From positions 434,001 to 498,000 of the forward strand of contig JAKOGH010000005.1 in the NCBI GenBank assembly GCA_024811115.1: DNA of 64,000 bases. The letters run 5' to 3'. How positions within the stretch are numbered: the stretch's first letter is position 1; each line of letters starts with the position of its first letter. The notes below the pieces were generated by a model. It was given only the letters and a program-made list of their open reading frames with translations. It was not told the origin of the DNA and did no database searches. The translations under genes and the position numbers were made by a program. Origin of the DNA: Terana coerulea. Lineage: Eukaryota; Basidiomycota; Agaricomycetes; Polyporales; Phanerochaetaceae. Shown piece after piece: positions 36,410 through 48,205 of the stretch.

Positions 36410-37871
36410 TCAGAAGTCCTTCCACTCGTCCCAGTCCTCTTGCTTCTTGGCATTGGCCCCACCCGGCCTCGACGTGAGCGAGCTGCTAGCAGTAGGCGAC
36501 TGGAAGTTAGGATGACTTGAGGATTGCGGCGAGTCGTACGAGTCGAAGAAGTCATCATCATCGCGGTATAACGAGGATGTTTCTCCGGATCCGGAGTTGA
36601 TGACTCCGTACCCCTGCCTCTGCGGGTTGGCTCCCACTTTGTCTCGTACTGTCCCGACAACTCCGCCGACGCTCTCCGCAACGTCAACACCCAGTGTATG
36701 CTTAGTCCATGTGTTTGCGGTGGAACCAAGTTCTCCCGCACGCTTGCCCGCCTCGCCCACGTATCCCTTCACATTCGCTTGGAAGTTTGGGTCGTTGATC
36801 TTCCCCAACCCTGGCTGAATGACATTCTCGGAAACAACACGTGATGCGCCGACGACGGCCGAAGAAAACAGCGACCAGCCTTTACTGAGCGCAGCAACGG
36901 GGTTCTCTTGGAAGTCGGTGAGGCTTGGTGCTGCAGCGGATGAAAGGCCGTATGAGGGGTTTTGTGATGGGGCAGGAGTGCTCCCGAAGCCTTGGTATCG
37001 ACCACCTTGCGATGGTGGCAGATCAGCCGGACGAGAAGCGTTAGCATGTCCGAGGGTCGCAAAGTAATTCTCATTGGCGGCCTTCTGGTCTGAGAAAGCA
37101 CCTCCAGAGGGGTTAGGCGATGTCGTTGATGAGCCGGATTGGAAAGGGGATGCTGAGCGGCTTGGAGTATTGCGCGTAGATGCCCTGGCCTTCCGGAGAC
37201 CTTGTGCAGATCCTGGCCGATTTGGTGGGCTCAAGGAACCTGAACCAGGGTTGGCGGACGGCGATGAAGGAGACCATGGCTTGCCGGCCAAGTCGGCGTC
37301 AAGCTAGTTAGACAGCTGAGTGTTATATGAGACATGATAGGCCGAGGTAACGCACCTTCTCTCGATATTGGGTCGCTGCCCATGAATGGTATGTGTCATA
37401 GGAGCTCATGCCCTCTTTCCAGCCCCCTTCTGCGGGATAGTTCTTCAAGAATTGCTTACATGGAGCGTTGCCTCCAAGCTATCAAAAAGGTGAGTACATT
37501 CAAGAGTGCAGCTCGGAGTGCGAAGACTCACCTTCATCCGTTTAATCTGCTCCTCCTGCCAAGTGTCCATTGATACCGATCGTACAAAGCTAGGAGGACG
37601 TCACAACGGATATTTATTCCAGATCCCGAGAAGCACATACCTAACATGCACACCAAACCCTCTATGTACTCCAGCGCATTGCAGGCACAGAAAGACTGCA
37701 AAGCTAAGGCGGCGTACGCTTGCATCGAAGTGTGTTACAGGGTCAGACTGGAGCTGACCTGAGAGATGCCCATTGTGGATTGGGATTTCCACAATCTATG
37801 CACTTCTTGTTTTCAAGCTCTTCATTCTTGATGAGTTCCTGTAGTGTCCGCTTCGCTACTGCCTGATCCAT
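36410..37871 (-). CDS. GCS1: ADP-ribosylation factor GTPase-activating protein (ArfGAP1/Gcs1 type)
   Basis: Stimulates GTP hydrolysis by Arf1 on Golgi-derived vesicles. The start is MDQAVAKRTLQELIKNEELE. The zinc finger CIDCGNPNPQWASLSFAVFL followed by CLQC has the exact C-x2-C-x16-C-x2-C spacing once the acceptor after CCGCCTTAG is used. Then come GVHRGFGVHVSFVRSVSMD and the conserved WQEEQIKRM and GGNAPCKQFL. The tail has a possible curvature-sensing segment, ALSKGWSLFSSAVVGASRVV, similar in character to ALPS motifs (Ser/Thr-rich with spaced hydrophobics), and ends DWDEWKDF, typical of Gcs1. All five introns are in phase; no frame error. Divergent from the velvet gene. Confidence 0.93.
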
Positions 37872-38762
37872 GGTGGGCGTGGAGATGTGAGCTGGCGATT
37901 TGCTGGCGATGCCAGCCAGCCTGAACGCGTCTGCTGAACCTGAAACGGCGCGGGGCGCGTGGGAAGAGCCACGTGGCTGCGTGAGTGACGCTTGGCCGGT
38001 GCGAGCACACTCTCCTGGACACAACTCTCAGGAAAGATGGTTCTCGAGAAAGCATAACACAGTTATCTGATATCCTTCAGGAGCGGAAGAGAGGCAGACG
38101 GAGATCCCACTACGCTTTAACCCCTACAACGTCTGCAAGCAAACACAGCGCAAGCATCGCCGCCGTGCGAGAGCCATGACATATCGACCCAGTGTGTCGG
38201 GCTACCCACTGTTGTGGTGTGAGATGCAAGGCGAGATTAAGGGAAAGTAATATGTTATACGTCGCAGAAGGCTCGGGTTGCGCTTGACCACGAAAGTTGT
38301 GCGTTTGAGAGAGGGAACTGTGAGGGACATTGCCGGTGCCGTGGCCGGTCTCCTATGGGAACTGAGGTGGATGTGCTCGACCACCACAACCAGCGCCGTA
38401 CCCAGCTTGATTATCCTCCCGCCGCCATCTATCTTGACCTCGGTACCGTGCAAACCTGCCCACAAACACGCACTTAGTCTTGAAGAACACTCAGTTGGAC
38501 CGCTGGACTCTTACAGACTTCGTTTCTGCGCGACATAGTCGCTCTGGCTTGATACACCGACCTCGGAGAGGAATATCCTTTCCACAGCGTCGGGTCAGGT
38601 CTCTCACGTCCTACTGTCGCATCCCGTTCACCCACCGCCGTCTACGCTTGCGTGAGAAGCCTGGCATCGGGTCGGCGCAGACATAAAGTATACCACCCTT
38701 GCCTCTGACACGCCCGACATCCCTCCCATCCTCGTCCTCACAAGCAGCGTCCTAGAGCTGCG
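37872..38762. promoter_or_regulatory. Divergent intergenic region between the ArfGAP and velvet genes
   Basis: 891 nt between two start codons. No gene is convincing here; it must contain both promoters. I found no specific known operator. Confidence 0.5.
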
Positions 38763-40907
38763 ATGATACAGAAAGTCAACCCTCACGTATCGAATCCACC
38801 TTCTGGGCCCGAAATATGGGGTTCTTGGGGTCCACCGTCGCCCTACGGTCGGAAGTACGTCCGCGTCACCCACTGTCTTGGACCAACTCTGCTAAGCTAT
38901 GTCATTCAGATACTATTCCCTAGAGGTGGTTCAGAACCCAGTGAGAGCTAGAATGTGCGGCTTCGGTGACAAGGTATGTCTTCTGGCCTTGACCTCTGAC
39001 CTCGCCAAGCTCAATACAGGATCGTCTGGCAGGACCGAAGACCGCTCGCGCCCGCAGCTGTAGCCAAAATGCACATCCAACGTGAAGATCACTCAGTTGT
39101 GGACGTGGAGTGAGTTATTTCCGAACACATGATGAAGGTCTTCGACTGAGGACAGCTATTCAGTGAGGTTGACTGCTCATTCTTTCTCGTCACTGTGGAC
39201 CTGTGGTCTGCAGATGGTTCCAAAGAAATGAACTTAGTTCTACACCCAACGTCGTCGGACCGGTACTCAAATACACCTGCGGGCTCTTCGAAAGCAAAGC
39301 GAAGAAATACAACGTCATCATCCGTTCCTCCTACTCAAGGAGCAGCTGATACCCAAACTTCGGTACCTGCCACCCCATCTACATCACAGTACCCCCAGGT
39401 ATGCACGGATCGTCGCTTGTCTGCTGTCTTCTGCTAAGCTTGTGTTTCGGATAGGCCACAGGGATGACTCCATTTATGACACCGTCTGGAACAGGCTATC
39501 AGTCACAAGGATACCCGTTCCCGCCCCAACAAAGCCCGGTTCAGGACGCACCCGCTGGATACCCACCAGCGACACCTTACGGTCCCCCTCCCGACCCCTC
39601 TAGCTGGGCCTATTCATCTTCGGCCCCACTAGACCGATCATCACAGCAGTTTGGCCCGCCCGCGCTCCCATCCATTCACACGATAGGACGAAGCGAGTCG
39701 CAGGCCAGTGGTAGCGGTGCGAACGCTGACGTCGGGTATGAGCCTACGAGTCCTGCGCACACTAGCGAGAGCTGGAACGTCGCCAGTGCTCCTCGGGATG
39801 AAAACCGATGCATACCGTACATGGCAGCAAGAACAACAAGCGTACTCTGGCATTGAGACCGGCCCATCCTCCGCTGTCGACTCGTCCCCTACCGCGAATG
39901 CCCAGCCCTGGGCTACGAGCCCTATCGATCCCTACTCGAGCGCCAGATACAATGTTCTACCGGTCAGCGGAACCGTGCCAAGCCAAGGCGTACCGAGTGG
40001 CCAGCCTCCGACACAGCCGCACGCTGTCGAGACGTCGATGTACGCTTCAGCATCATACGCCCAGCAGCAGCATCAGCACCAGCAACAAGCACAGGCTCAG
40101 GCTCAGGCGCCGTATCAGCCGCCACCAGGTACAGGTTACCCACCAGACGCGACGCCAGCATCGACGATTCCACCGCTACCGCGGCACACCTACACCCGAA
40201 CGCTCGTCGGACCCCTCTCGGCGAACGCGTGCCGTCTCCTGGACGAGCACCGCAAGCCTGGGATCTTCTTCCTCTTCCAGGACCTATCGATCCGTACCGA
40301 AGGTGAGAAACCCGCTTTGCTTCGTCGGATCGCGGCAGCCTTGCGCGCAGGAAAACTCAATCTTTATTGCATGCAACTGACGGGGTGTTCTTTGGCTGAT
40401 AGGTACCTTCCGTTTGCGCTTGAGACTCATGAACGTGGGCGCGTGAGTGTCCAGCGGACCGTGCTTGTGATTGGAGCCCGTCACTGACCAACACTGCTTC
40501 TTTGCGCTATACTACGATGGGCTACGACGACGCTTGCGCCACCAGACCGCCTGCTCCAGAACCGGGAGGCTACAAGGTGCACACGGACGTCTCGCCCGTG
40601 CTCGCCCAAACCTTCACGGAGCCGTTCGTCGTCTTCTCCGCGAAGCGCTTCCCAGGCGTACCAGGTGAGCAGCCTTCTTCCCCTCCACCCCGCCCCAATA
40701 TTCACATCGCCCCTGTAGACACCACCGCACTCTCCATCGCGCTGGGCAACCAGGGCCAGAAGCTGCCATTGGTGAGTTCCTTCCTCCATCCGCCCCTCGA
40801 TGCTCCTATTCACCCCCTCTGCGAAGCGCAACCGCAACAACAAGCAGGGCCGCAAGCGGGCCCGCAACGGCTCAGACGAGTCCGGCGACGATTCGGACGA
40901 CGGATGA
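38763..40907 (+). CDS. velB: Velvet-family transcriptional regulator (VelB/VosA type)
   Basis: Velvet proteins bind DNA through an NF-kB-like fold and coordinate development and secondary metabolism. Exon 1 (MIQKVNPHVSNPPSGPEIWG) leads into the first half of the velvet domain: KYYSLEVVQNPVRARMCGFG, KDRRPLAPAAVAKMHIQRED and VDCSFFLVTVDLW. A long Pro/Gln/Ser-rich insert (about 270 residues, with Gln-His repeats) separates it from the second half: HTYTRTLVGPLSANACRLLD, KPGIFFLFQDLSIRTEGTFR and LTQTF-like LAQTFTEPFVVFSAKRFPGV. The end carries a basic NLS (KQGRKRARNGSDESGDD). The split domain is the VelB pattern. The A4 run at 39801-39804 appears one base too long, breaking the frame inside the insert only. 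Confidence 0.87.
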
Positions 40908-41042
40908 GCCCCTACGAATCGGAATGTTGGGTACTTATTGTAGAAGTATGCGAACCTCGGACACATCCCATAGGCTGTTTGTAGTATTCCACCTGTTGTC
41001 GTTATGCTTTTCGCTCGTCATGCGCTGTTTTCACAAACCAAT

Positions 41043-44000
41043 TCACGCTAAATGTTTCATTGTACGGGGATGTGTCTTCCGCCACTCTATGAACCGAGCG
41101 ACGTAGTCTACCGTGCGCGGGTACTGCTTAACGATGCGGTCCAGAGTCTCCTGCGCTTCGATGGCGCGGTCGTACAGCTCGGTCTCGCTGAGTGGTTCTG
41201 GCGGAAGCTGCGGCTTCCCAGAGGGCAAGGCCTGTATCAGGCTACCCTGCTCCAGATGTGTGAGGACGTCGGAGAAGAGCTCCAGCGTCGCGATGTGCAG
41301 CCGCCACGCGTCCCACGTCGGCGACACCTGCTGCAGGATATGGAGAGGGTGCGCAAGTCATGCGGCCGCTCCGCGTCCATGTTCTTGATCGCGCGCTCTC
41401 TTCGGTGCAGCTTGTTGAGCCCGACGCGCCGGCTGACGCTGCGCAGGGGCCAGCGGGCGGGCGGACGCGCCATGAGGTCCGGGTCGGGCGCGCCCTCCGT
41501 GAACAGCGGCGACGCGGGGTCCTCCTCGCGGTCCTCCTTGGTCATGCGCACCAGGCTGCGGAACGGGAGGATGACACGCTCGGCGACCTCGAACGCGCGC
41601 TCCGGCTCGCCCGCGCGCACGAGCGCGACGGCGAGGTGGTTCCAGTTGTGCGCGTCGAACGTGAAGCCCGCGAGCCGCAGCTCCTGCCACGTCTTCGAGA
41701 TCGCGGCGTGCTGGCCCGACGCCGACAGCGCGTCGATGTAGATCGACAGTGGCGGACACAGGATGTTCGCCTGCCGCAGCGTGCCCGGCCGCACGGTGTT
41801 CTCGGGCGATTCCCCGCTCTTGAACAGCGGCTTCACCTCCGACTGCTCCAGCGCCAACGCGTATATCTGCGGCCAGACCTGCTGCGTGCCATCCACGTTC
41901 CCTGTTCTGCGGTAGACATCAAGCAGAGCCGTGAGGTTAGCGAGTGTTGGTTCGCCTCCTTGGTCGAATATTTCTTGCAATATGCGCTCGATCTGCCCCG
42001 GTTGCTTTGCACGGGTGTACGCAGCCAACAGCGGTCCATATATCTGATCCAGGCCTTTGCGAACACCTTGACCGGAATGCAACCAAGTCCTCTCCTTCGG
42101 AGCGACGCCCATAAGATCCTTGACGAAGTCCAATGCCACCCGCATGCTCTCCTTGTTGCCACGATTGGTGTACGCCTTGATGATATTGTGAAAAGTGACC
42201 GACGTCGGTTCGATACCGGCCTTCAGCATCTTCTGGTAGGTCATCCGTGCCTTATACTGATCTCCGAGTCGTAGATGACCTGACATGAGGATGGTAGCGA
42301 GATAGACGTTCAGCCGGATGCCAAACTCCCAGCTCAGTGTCATCTGCCGAACGGCGTAGTATAGTGTCTCGGCTATAGACATCTGGCCACTGTCGCAAGC
42401 GGCCTGGATGACCAAGGCATACGTGTGCGCGTCCGGACGGACGTTCATACTCTCCAGCCGGTGGAACAAACGAAAAATGACGGCAAACGGAGCTCCGATG
42501 AGCACGTAGGCCTTCAGTAGGGTGTTGTATACCTCGATGGACAAATCCAGATGACGCTTCCGAGAGGATTGGACCAGGTAGTCGAACACCTTGACGACAC
42601 CTTGCCACGAGCCTGCCTCGACGTGTGCATTCATGAGTGCCGTAATCATTTGGCGATCAGGGACCACGCCTTCCTCCAAAGCCTGCTTGAAGATCGCCTC
42701 CGCCGCCAGCGGATCCGACCGACGGGCCAGGAGCGCGATGACAGACGTGTACGTGACGCGCGACGGGGGCAGCCCGGCCCCACGCATCTGGTCCAGCACG
42801 GCGCCCACCGCCGCCGTCTCCCCCGCGCTCTGCAAAGGCCTGCAGAACGATGTTGAAGATGTACGCGTCGGGCTTGAAGCCATCCGCCGCCATCCGGCTC
42901 AGCCACGCGTTCATCCCCTCGCGGTCGCCGCGCCGAGCATGCGCCTGGATGACGGCCGTATGGTGCACGATGCTCGCCTGCCGCACGCGCGACCCGGCGG
43001 GGAAGTACTGCTCGAACAGCGCCTCCACTTGCGCGGCGTCGCCTTGGACGGCGTGTGCGTGCATCAGCAGCGCGATGCTCCGCTGCTCGTTGGCGCCTTG
43101 GTCCTGGGATGCGCGGAAGTACTCCTGGGTGCGCTGGACGTCGCCCTGCCGCGCAAATAGGTATAGACCGGTCTCTATGCGGTGCCGTTCAAGCTGCCCA
43201 TGAGCGTCTTGTAACGACTTCTCCAATGTGGCGAACATAGGGTTGGCCAGCTCGAAAGACCTAGCCTTCGCAAGCGCAGAGACGACGTCGAGTTGCTGGT
43301 GACCTGGCACGTGCATTTCTTGTCTGTACACTTCTTTGAGGACTGCAACCGGCTTCTTGAGGTCTGCTGTTCCTTGTGAGCACGTCAATGAGGAATTCGC
43401 CAGCGCGCTGCCTCCAAGCTCGCGGCCGTTTCGACTCCACCGAAGCCAGAAACCGGACGGGAGACTCGATTGTCGAGACCTTGCTGAAGACGAGTTTTTG
43501 AAGCGCCGTCGCACCAGCGATCAGCTTATTCGTCTGCGTGACCACCGAACGTTTGTCCAGATATGTCGCAACGTCGTCCCAGTCAAGCATGACAGCCTCC
43601 AACAGCGCCTCCGCGCCACGAAAGTGAGAAATAGACTGGTAAAGAGCCCGGAACATCGCGACCATGCGTGGCCGCTCGAAGAGCTCTGGTCGGGTGGAGT
43701 TGATACGGCGGCAGAGCGTGAGGGCTTCGTCCAGCCGACCGCGCAGAGCGAGAGCACGGACCATGTCCGTCTGCCAGTGCCTTCTTCCAGCGTTGTACTC
43801 TTCCTCTGGTATTCGCGGCTCCAGGCTGAGAAGCAAGTTTTGTAACCGTGACCCCCAATGCTCCCAGTCGGCCTGCATAGTCGGAGAGTCGTGGTGCGAC
43901 AGCGCATGCCTCGCTATCCGGTCTCCGAACTGCAGCAGCTCGGACACTGACAAAGAATCTGAACCCTTGTGTGAGCTGAGGGACTCGTACGCATTCCAGA

Positions 44001-44884
44001 CATCCTCTGGGTTCGCCGACTTGGGATCGGTGGTGAAGGCAAGAATCTGCGAGCGCCACGCCCGGGTGTGTTCAACGACCACTGTCGGCGTCTCAATTGG
44101 CTTTGGATGGCTAGAGGCATGTCGCCGTTGCATCAAGGCATCTCGAGTACACCAGTGCTGGACCGTCGATATTCGGCCTCTAGGTACCTCGGAAAGCAGT
44201 CTGTGACTGCTGGACCGCCGCGGTCGGGAACGGCTCGTGGCACCAAGCCTAGCGTTCGACGACCCTAAGCAGAGCATAAGAAACACACTCGTGCTGGCAG
44301 TCAGCAATACACGCACCTGACGTAGAGGTAGTCGCCCCGCTTCCCGCACAGCTGTCCCCGCACGCACTGCACCCCTCGCTCGCATACGCCCTCTCCTTCC
44401 CTTTCGTCTGCCTCGGCCGGGGTGTGAAGAAGTCCGCCGGGAAGGCGCGGGTCATGGTCCTCAGAGCAGCCTGCGTCGGTGGTCGGGTCGCTGCGGGTGG
44501 CCGTGCGGAGAAGATGGAGGTGAGGACGGAGGCGGCCAGAGGCTCCAGCATCACCGTACCCGCCGAGACGAGTAGTGTGTAGATGTCTTGTCGAACGGTC
44601 AGCGTTGAGCAGACGGGCAGAGAACGTAAACACAGACCTGTATCAGACTGAACCGAGCGAGCAGTGTCGACGTCGGTTGCAAGAGTGACATTCAACAAAC
44701 GTACGCTGGCTCTGAGAGAAATGCCCTTGGGAGCAAGCGCTAGCCGATGAAGCGCTTCGGCAAAGCCCGTCAGTCCCGATTTGGCTCTGCCGCCGATCTG
44801 GGGCGCTTGCAATGTCTCGACGTTGGCGACTCCGTCACTGTTGGCTGGAAAGCGTCGCAACTTCCGTGAGGGAAAATCCGGCAT
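41043..44884 (-). CDS. Large pentatricopeptide-repeat protein, probably mitochondrial
   Basis: PPR proteins bind organelle RNA one base per repeat. The start MPDFPSRKLRRFPANSDGVA is Arg-rich, and a second basic stretch (SRSRPRRSSSHRLLSE) lies after the third exon. PPR-like helical pairs dominate the C-terminal two thirds: AYIFNIVLQAFAERG, SRVTYTSVIALLARRSDPL, VYNTLLKAYVLIGAP, HTYALVIQAACDSGQMSIAE, TSVTFHNIIKAYTNRGN and LTALLDVYRRTGNVDGTQQV. Three single-base faults break the frame: near 43369-43376 (extra base), the C5 run at 42820-42824 (extra base, plus strand) and near 41357 (one short). The tail ends PRTVDYVARFIEWRKTHPRT. The N-terminal exons (44884-44330) were joined by splice signals only; an alternative ATG at 44277 would give a shorter protein. 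Confidence 0.75.
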
Positions 44885-45260
44885 TTGCTATCCTTTTTCT
44901 GCGTGTGCTTCCGAGATAGAAGGAGGGTGTGGCAACAATTAATGGGTATCGGACTCCTTTCACGAGCCAAATCGTGGGGGAATGTGGGTGCCCGACACGC
45001 CCAGTTTGAAGCGCTCACTTTCTCCGGAGCCAATTACGCCACAATTCTCGCCGGGAAAGGAGTTAGCCTACTAGAAACGACGGGACGAAAGACCACGCTT
45101 TACCACGATACTATCATCCACGAAAGTCTTCACCCGCGCCGGTGAGTAGTCCGTGCATTGTACAACGAATCGCAAGATGACTCGACACATAATTTGACAA
45201 GTGACGGTATAAAGAAGGACCAGGACTGTGCACACTGTAACCCTCGACCTACAGCGGAAC
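44885..45260. promoter_or_regulatory. Divergent promoter region of the PPR and GNAT genes
   Basis: 376 nt between two start codons. No motif stands out. Confidence 0.5.
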
Positions 45261-45882
45261 ATGGACGCACCCGCACACGAGATAGTCGTCGTACCCGCGC
45301 CGGGCGAGCCAGGCCGGGACGAGCTGCTGCAGCAATGCTACGACCTGCGCGTCGAGGTGTTCCACCGCGAGCAGGGCTTCTCCCTGGACGACGAATTCGA
45401 CGAGTGAGCTCCTTTCTCCATCCATATATTCCGCTTTAAGTGTCCCACACGCGACGCCAGCTACGACGCCACGGGCACGCACATCCTCCTGCGCCTCACG
45501 CCGTCCCTCACGCCCGTGGGCACCATCCGGGTGACGCGGCCCACGGGCACGTACTACAAGCTCAGCCGGCTCGTCGTCCTCAAGGGCTACCGCAAGTACC
45601 GCTTCGGCGCCGCGCTCGTGCAGGCCCACAAGGCGTGGATCCGGCAGGACGCGTCGGCCGCGGGCGCGCGCGAGGCCGTCATCCACTGCCACTCGCAGCT
45701 CTACGTCAAGCCGTTCTACCGCAAGCTCGGCTACGAGCCAGAGGCACGTCGCCATCGTCACCCGCCTGATTCTGCTGCACACTGCGATAATATCTAATAA
45801 ACATACATCTATACAGGGGGAAGAGTTCGACGAGGACGGGGCGCCACACCAGCTAATGGTGTGCCGCCTAGACATCGGTTGA
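45261..45882 (+). CDS. GNAT-family N-acetyltransferase
   Basis: A small GCN5-related acetyltransferase of the YjcF/ElaA-like type; the substrate is unknown. The start is MDAPAHEIVVVPAPGEPGRD. Exon 1 has LRVEVFHREQGFSLDDEFDE, the usual N-terminal signature. Exon 2 has GTIRVTRPTG and KLSRLVVLKGYRKYRFGAAL, the acetyl-CoA loop (R-x-x-R/K-x-x-G-x-G/A), then REAVIHCHSQLYVKPFYRKL and GYEPE. The last exon is GEEFDEDGAPHQLMVCRLDI. The join between GYEPE and GEEF needs an intron from 45744 to 45816 starting with GC (GAG|GCACGT) and ending CAG; a GT donor 4 nt later would give a wrong frame. The 3' region has a G-quadruplex motif. Confidence 0.85.
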
Positions 45883-46288
45883 CGGCGCCGTATATAGAGC
45901 CGGTGAGAGGAAGGAAGCGGTGCGTATCTAAGGTAGGGTAGGGCAGGGTAGGGCAGCTCGCCGTGAGGCAAGGTGGGGTCGTGAAGGTCATGACGGGCGC
46001 TGCAAGAAGCGACTAGGAATACAAGGGAGATGGAGCGGTGGGGGTATAGAAAAATACACATGTTTCAGAGTCCATTGGCGGGCGTCATAACGGGCAGCGA
46101 AAGGTTGGCAGAGAAGAAGCATGCGGGGTGAAAAACTCGAAATGTGCAGGTTAACCAGTTAATCTGGGGGTAAAAGCAAGTGGTTCATAAACGAGAAGGC
46201 AAGACATACAGCTAGTAAGAGTCAAGAAGCATAAACCGCAGATGGTATCAAAAAAACAACCTGGTATGTCAAGAGCGGCGAAACGGCT
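45883..46288. other. Convergent intergenic stretch between the GNAT and HMG-box genes
   Basis: 406 nt of 3' flanking sequence for both genes, containing the G-rich motif at 45936-45953. No gene seen. If the HMG frame is read as sequenced, its stop lies at 46222. Confidence 0.55.
45936..45953 (+). other. Potential G-quadruplex in the GNAT 3' region
   Basis: GGGTAGGGCAGGGTAGGG: four G3 tracts with 2-nt loops, preceded by another GG. Such short loops favour a very stable parallel quadruplex. It lies 54 nt after the GNAT stop codon and would be present in the mRNA if the 3' UTR extends this far. Confidence 0.6.
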
Positions 46289-48205
46289 TCACGCGTGCGA
46301 CTGGACTCTTCGGCGCGCGAGGCTGCCGTCGGCGGAGGGCTCCTCGCCGTCGCTCTCGAGCCCGCCTCCTGCTTCACAGCAGGATGCAAGAAGCTCGACG
46401 AGGGAAACGCGATCGAGTTGATGGGGTTGTGCGGCAGGATGCTGAAGTTGATGCTGGACGGCGAGCCGGTTGTGCCCTCCTCGTACAGCTTCCGCGCGGC
46501 CTCATACTCGAGCTTCTCCTGTTCGGCCTGGGCGAGGAACGGCTGTGCGATACAAAGTTAGCACGCCACCCTTATTGTCGCAACCGAGGCTAGTGCACCC
46601 GTACCTTACGCTCATCATCAGTCATCGAGCGCCACTTGGCGGCTGCGAGCACGCTCTGTTTGGTCGTCTCGGGCTCGTCGCCAAAGACCTCGAGGACCAG
46701 GGCGGGGTCTGACCGGATGCGCTGCAGGAACATGAAGTACGCGCTGAGCGGCTTCTTCGGCGCGTTCGGGTCCTTGATGTTCCCCTTGCGCGACTTGCCC
46801 GCCTTGCGCTGCGCGGTCCGGAAGACGTTCTCGCGCTTGATATCGTCTGGGCTGAGACTGCGCATGTAGGCGGCGTGCTCCCGCTCCCGCGCCTCCTTGG
46901 CGGCCTGCGAACGGCGCCTCCAGGGCTACAGGGACCGAGCGAAGATCAGTGGGAGAAGCCTATAGAGATAAAACGCTGATACCCACCTCTTTCTCCTCGG
47001 AACTTAACCTTGCGTATTCCTGGCCGGCTTCCTTCGCGGCCTGGGCAACATTGAGCTTCTTAGGGCTAGTGGCCTGGTGGCGTTGAATCCAGTCCGTGAA
47101 ATACAACTGCCATGCTGACGGCGCGAGTTTCGGAGGCCGCAGCGCAGACCTCAGCGGCACTAGCGGACATCAAGGATTAGTGCTCCTGCGCGAAACCCAA
47201 GCGATACGCGATGACACGCTTACCATTACCGGATACCTCGGCGGGCAGGTGTTCCTCATCGCCTCTGACGAGGCTGCGCTTCTTCTTGCGGACCGTAGCG
47301 TCATCGTGCTCACTGATGGACTCGGCGCGCCGACTGTACGAACGGGACATCGGGGGCCGCATGTGAGACACCGACGGGGCGCTCGAGGAGGTGAAGAGTT
47401 CGGTGACGGGCGCGTAGCTCCTGCGAATGTGCATCCGCGGCCGCTGCGTTGCGTAAGCATCCTCCGACTCCGGCGTCGCGGGCAGTGTCTGCACCTGGTT
47501 CGGCGGCGTCCACAGCTGCGACGCCCACGTCGGCGGACTTAGCGTGGGCTCGGACGGCGAGGTCGACAGCTCCGGGCGCCCCTGCAGCGTGCGATCCGCG
47601 GCAAAGTCGTCTGCCCCGGGCGAGAACGAGCGCGGGAGGGGCTGGAGGGCGGCGTACGCAGACTGCGGAGAGAAGGGGCTGACGTCAGGGAAGATGGACG
47701 AGTTGTCGCTGAAGGCAACGAGCGAGCTTGATGCCGACGAGTGCTGGTGCGAATGCGCGATGGGGATATCAATCGGTGATGACGACGACGGGTGCAGCGA
47801 CGACTCCGGGTCTGCGAGCCAGTTAGCATAGCTGAAGTCCTGTTGTTGTTGCTGGTGCGCGACGTCGCCGAAGGATCCCAGGCCGTATGAGCGAGCGCTT
47901 GGCAAATGAGGAGCGCCAAAGTCGAGTTGGCTCGACGTCGACTCTGGCGAGCCGGGGAGGTAGGCGGCGGAGGGGGAGAGAGGGTAGTCGTGGGACGTTT
48001 CCCATGACATGGGCTGCTTCTGCTCGTAGTGCGCACTGTCGTCAAACTGGAAGATCATGCCGTCGCCCGAGTCGAAAGCGTGGGCGTCGTCAAAGGACAT
48101 GAAGGGCGAGTGGTCTGCGAGGGACATGTCGGAGGCAGCGAGAGCGATGGCGAGGCCGTCGTCGTCTTCGCGTCTGAATATAGGGCTGAGTGGGCTGACC
48201 GGCAT
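46289..48205 (-). CDS. HMG-box transcription factor with two HMG boxes
   Basis: The start is MPVSPLSPIFRREDDDGLAI. The first 340 residues are disordered and rich in Ser, Pro, Gln and His, with RKKKRSLVRGDEEHLPAEV at their end. After an intron come two HMG-like boxes: LRPPKLAPSAWQLYFTDWIQ with NVAQAAKEAGQEYARLSSEE, and DPNAPKKPLSAYFMFLQRIR with SVLAAAKWRSMTDDERKPFL. A coiled tail (AQAEQEKLEYEAARKLYEE) follows. This layout is conserved in basidiomycetes; a nuclear regulator is most likely. In the last exon the frame is uncertain: with one more G at 46361-46363 (C3 on the plus strand) the end reads LESDGEEPSADGSLARRR and stops at 46289; as sequenced it stops at 46222. Confidence 0.85.

Noticed and set aside
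42203..42220. CGGTTCGATACCGG, another T-arm look-alike
   Set aside because: It is inside the PPR coding frame and has no acceptor or anticodon arm nearby.
45249..46061. Long minus-strand frame opposite the GNAT gene
   Set aside because: The plus strand encodes a clear acetyltransferase; the opposite frame is a by-product of GC-rich codons.
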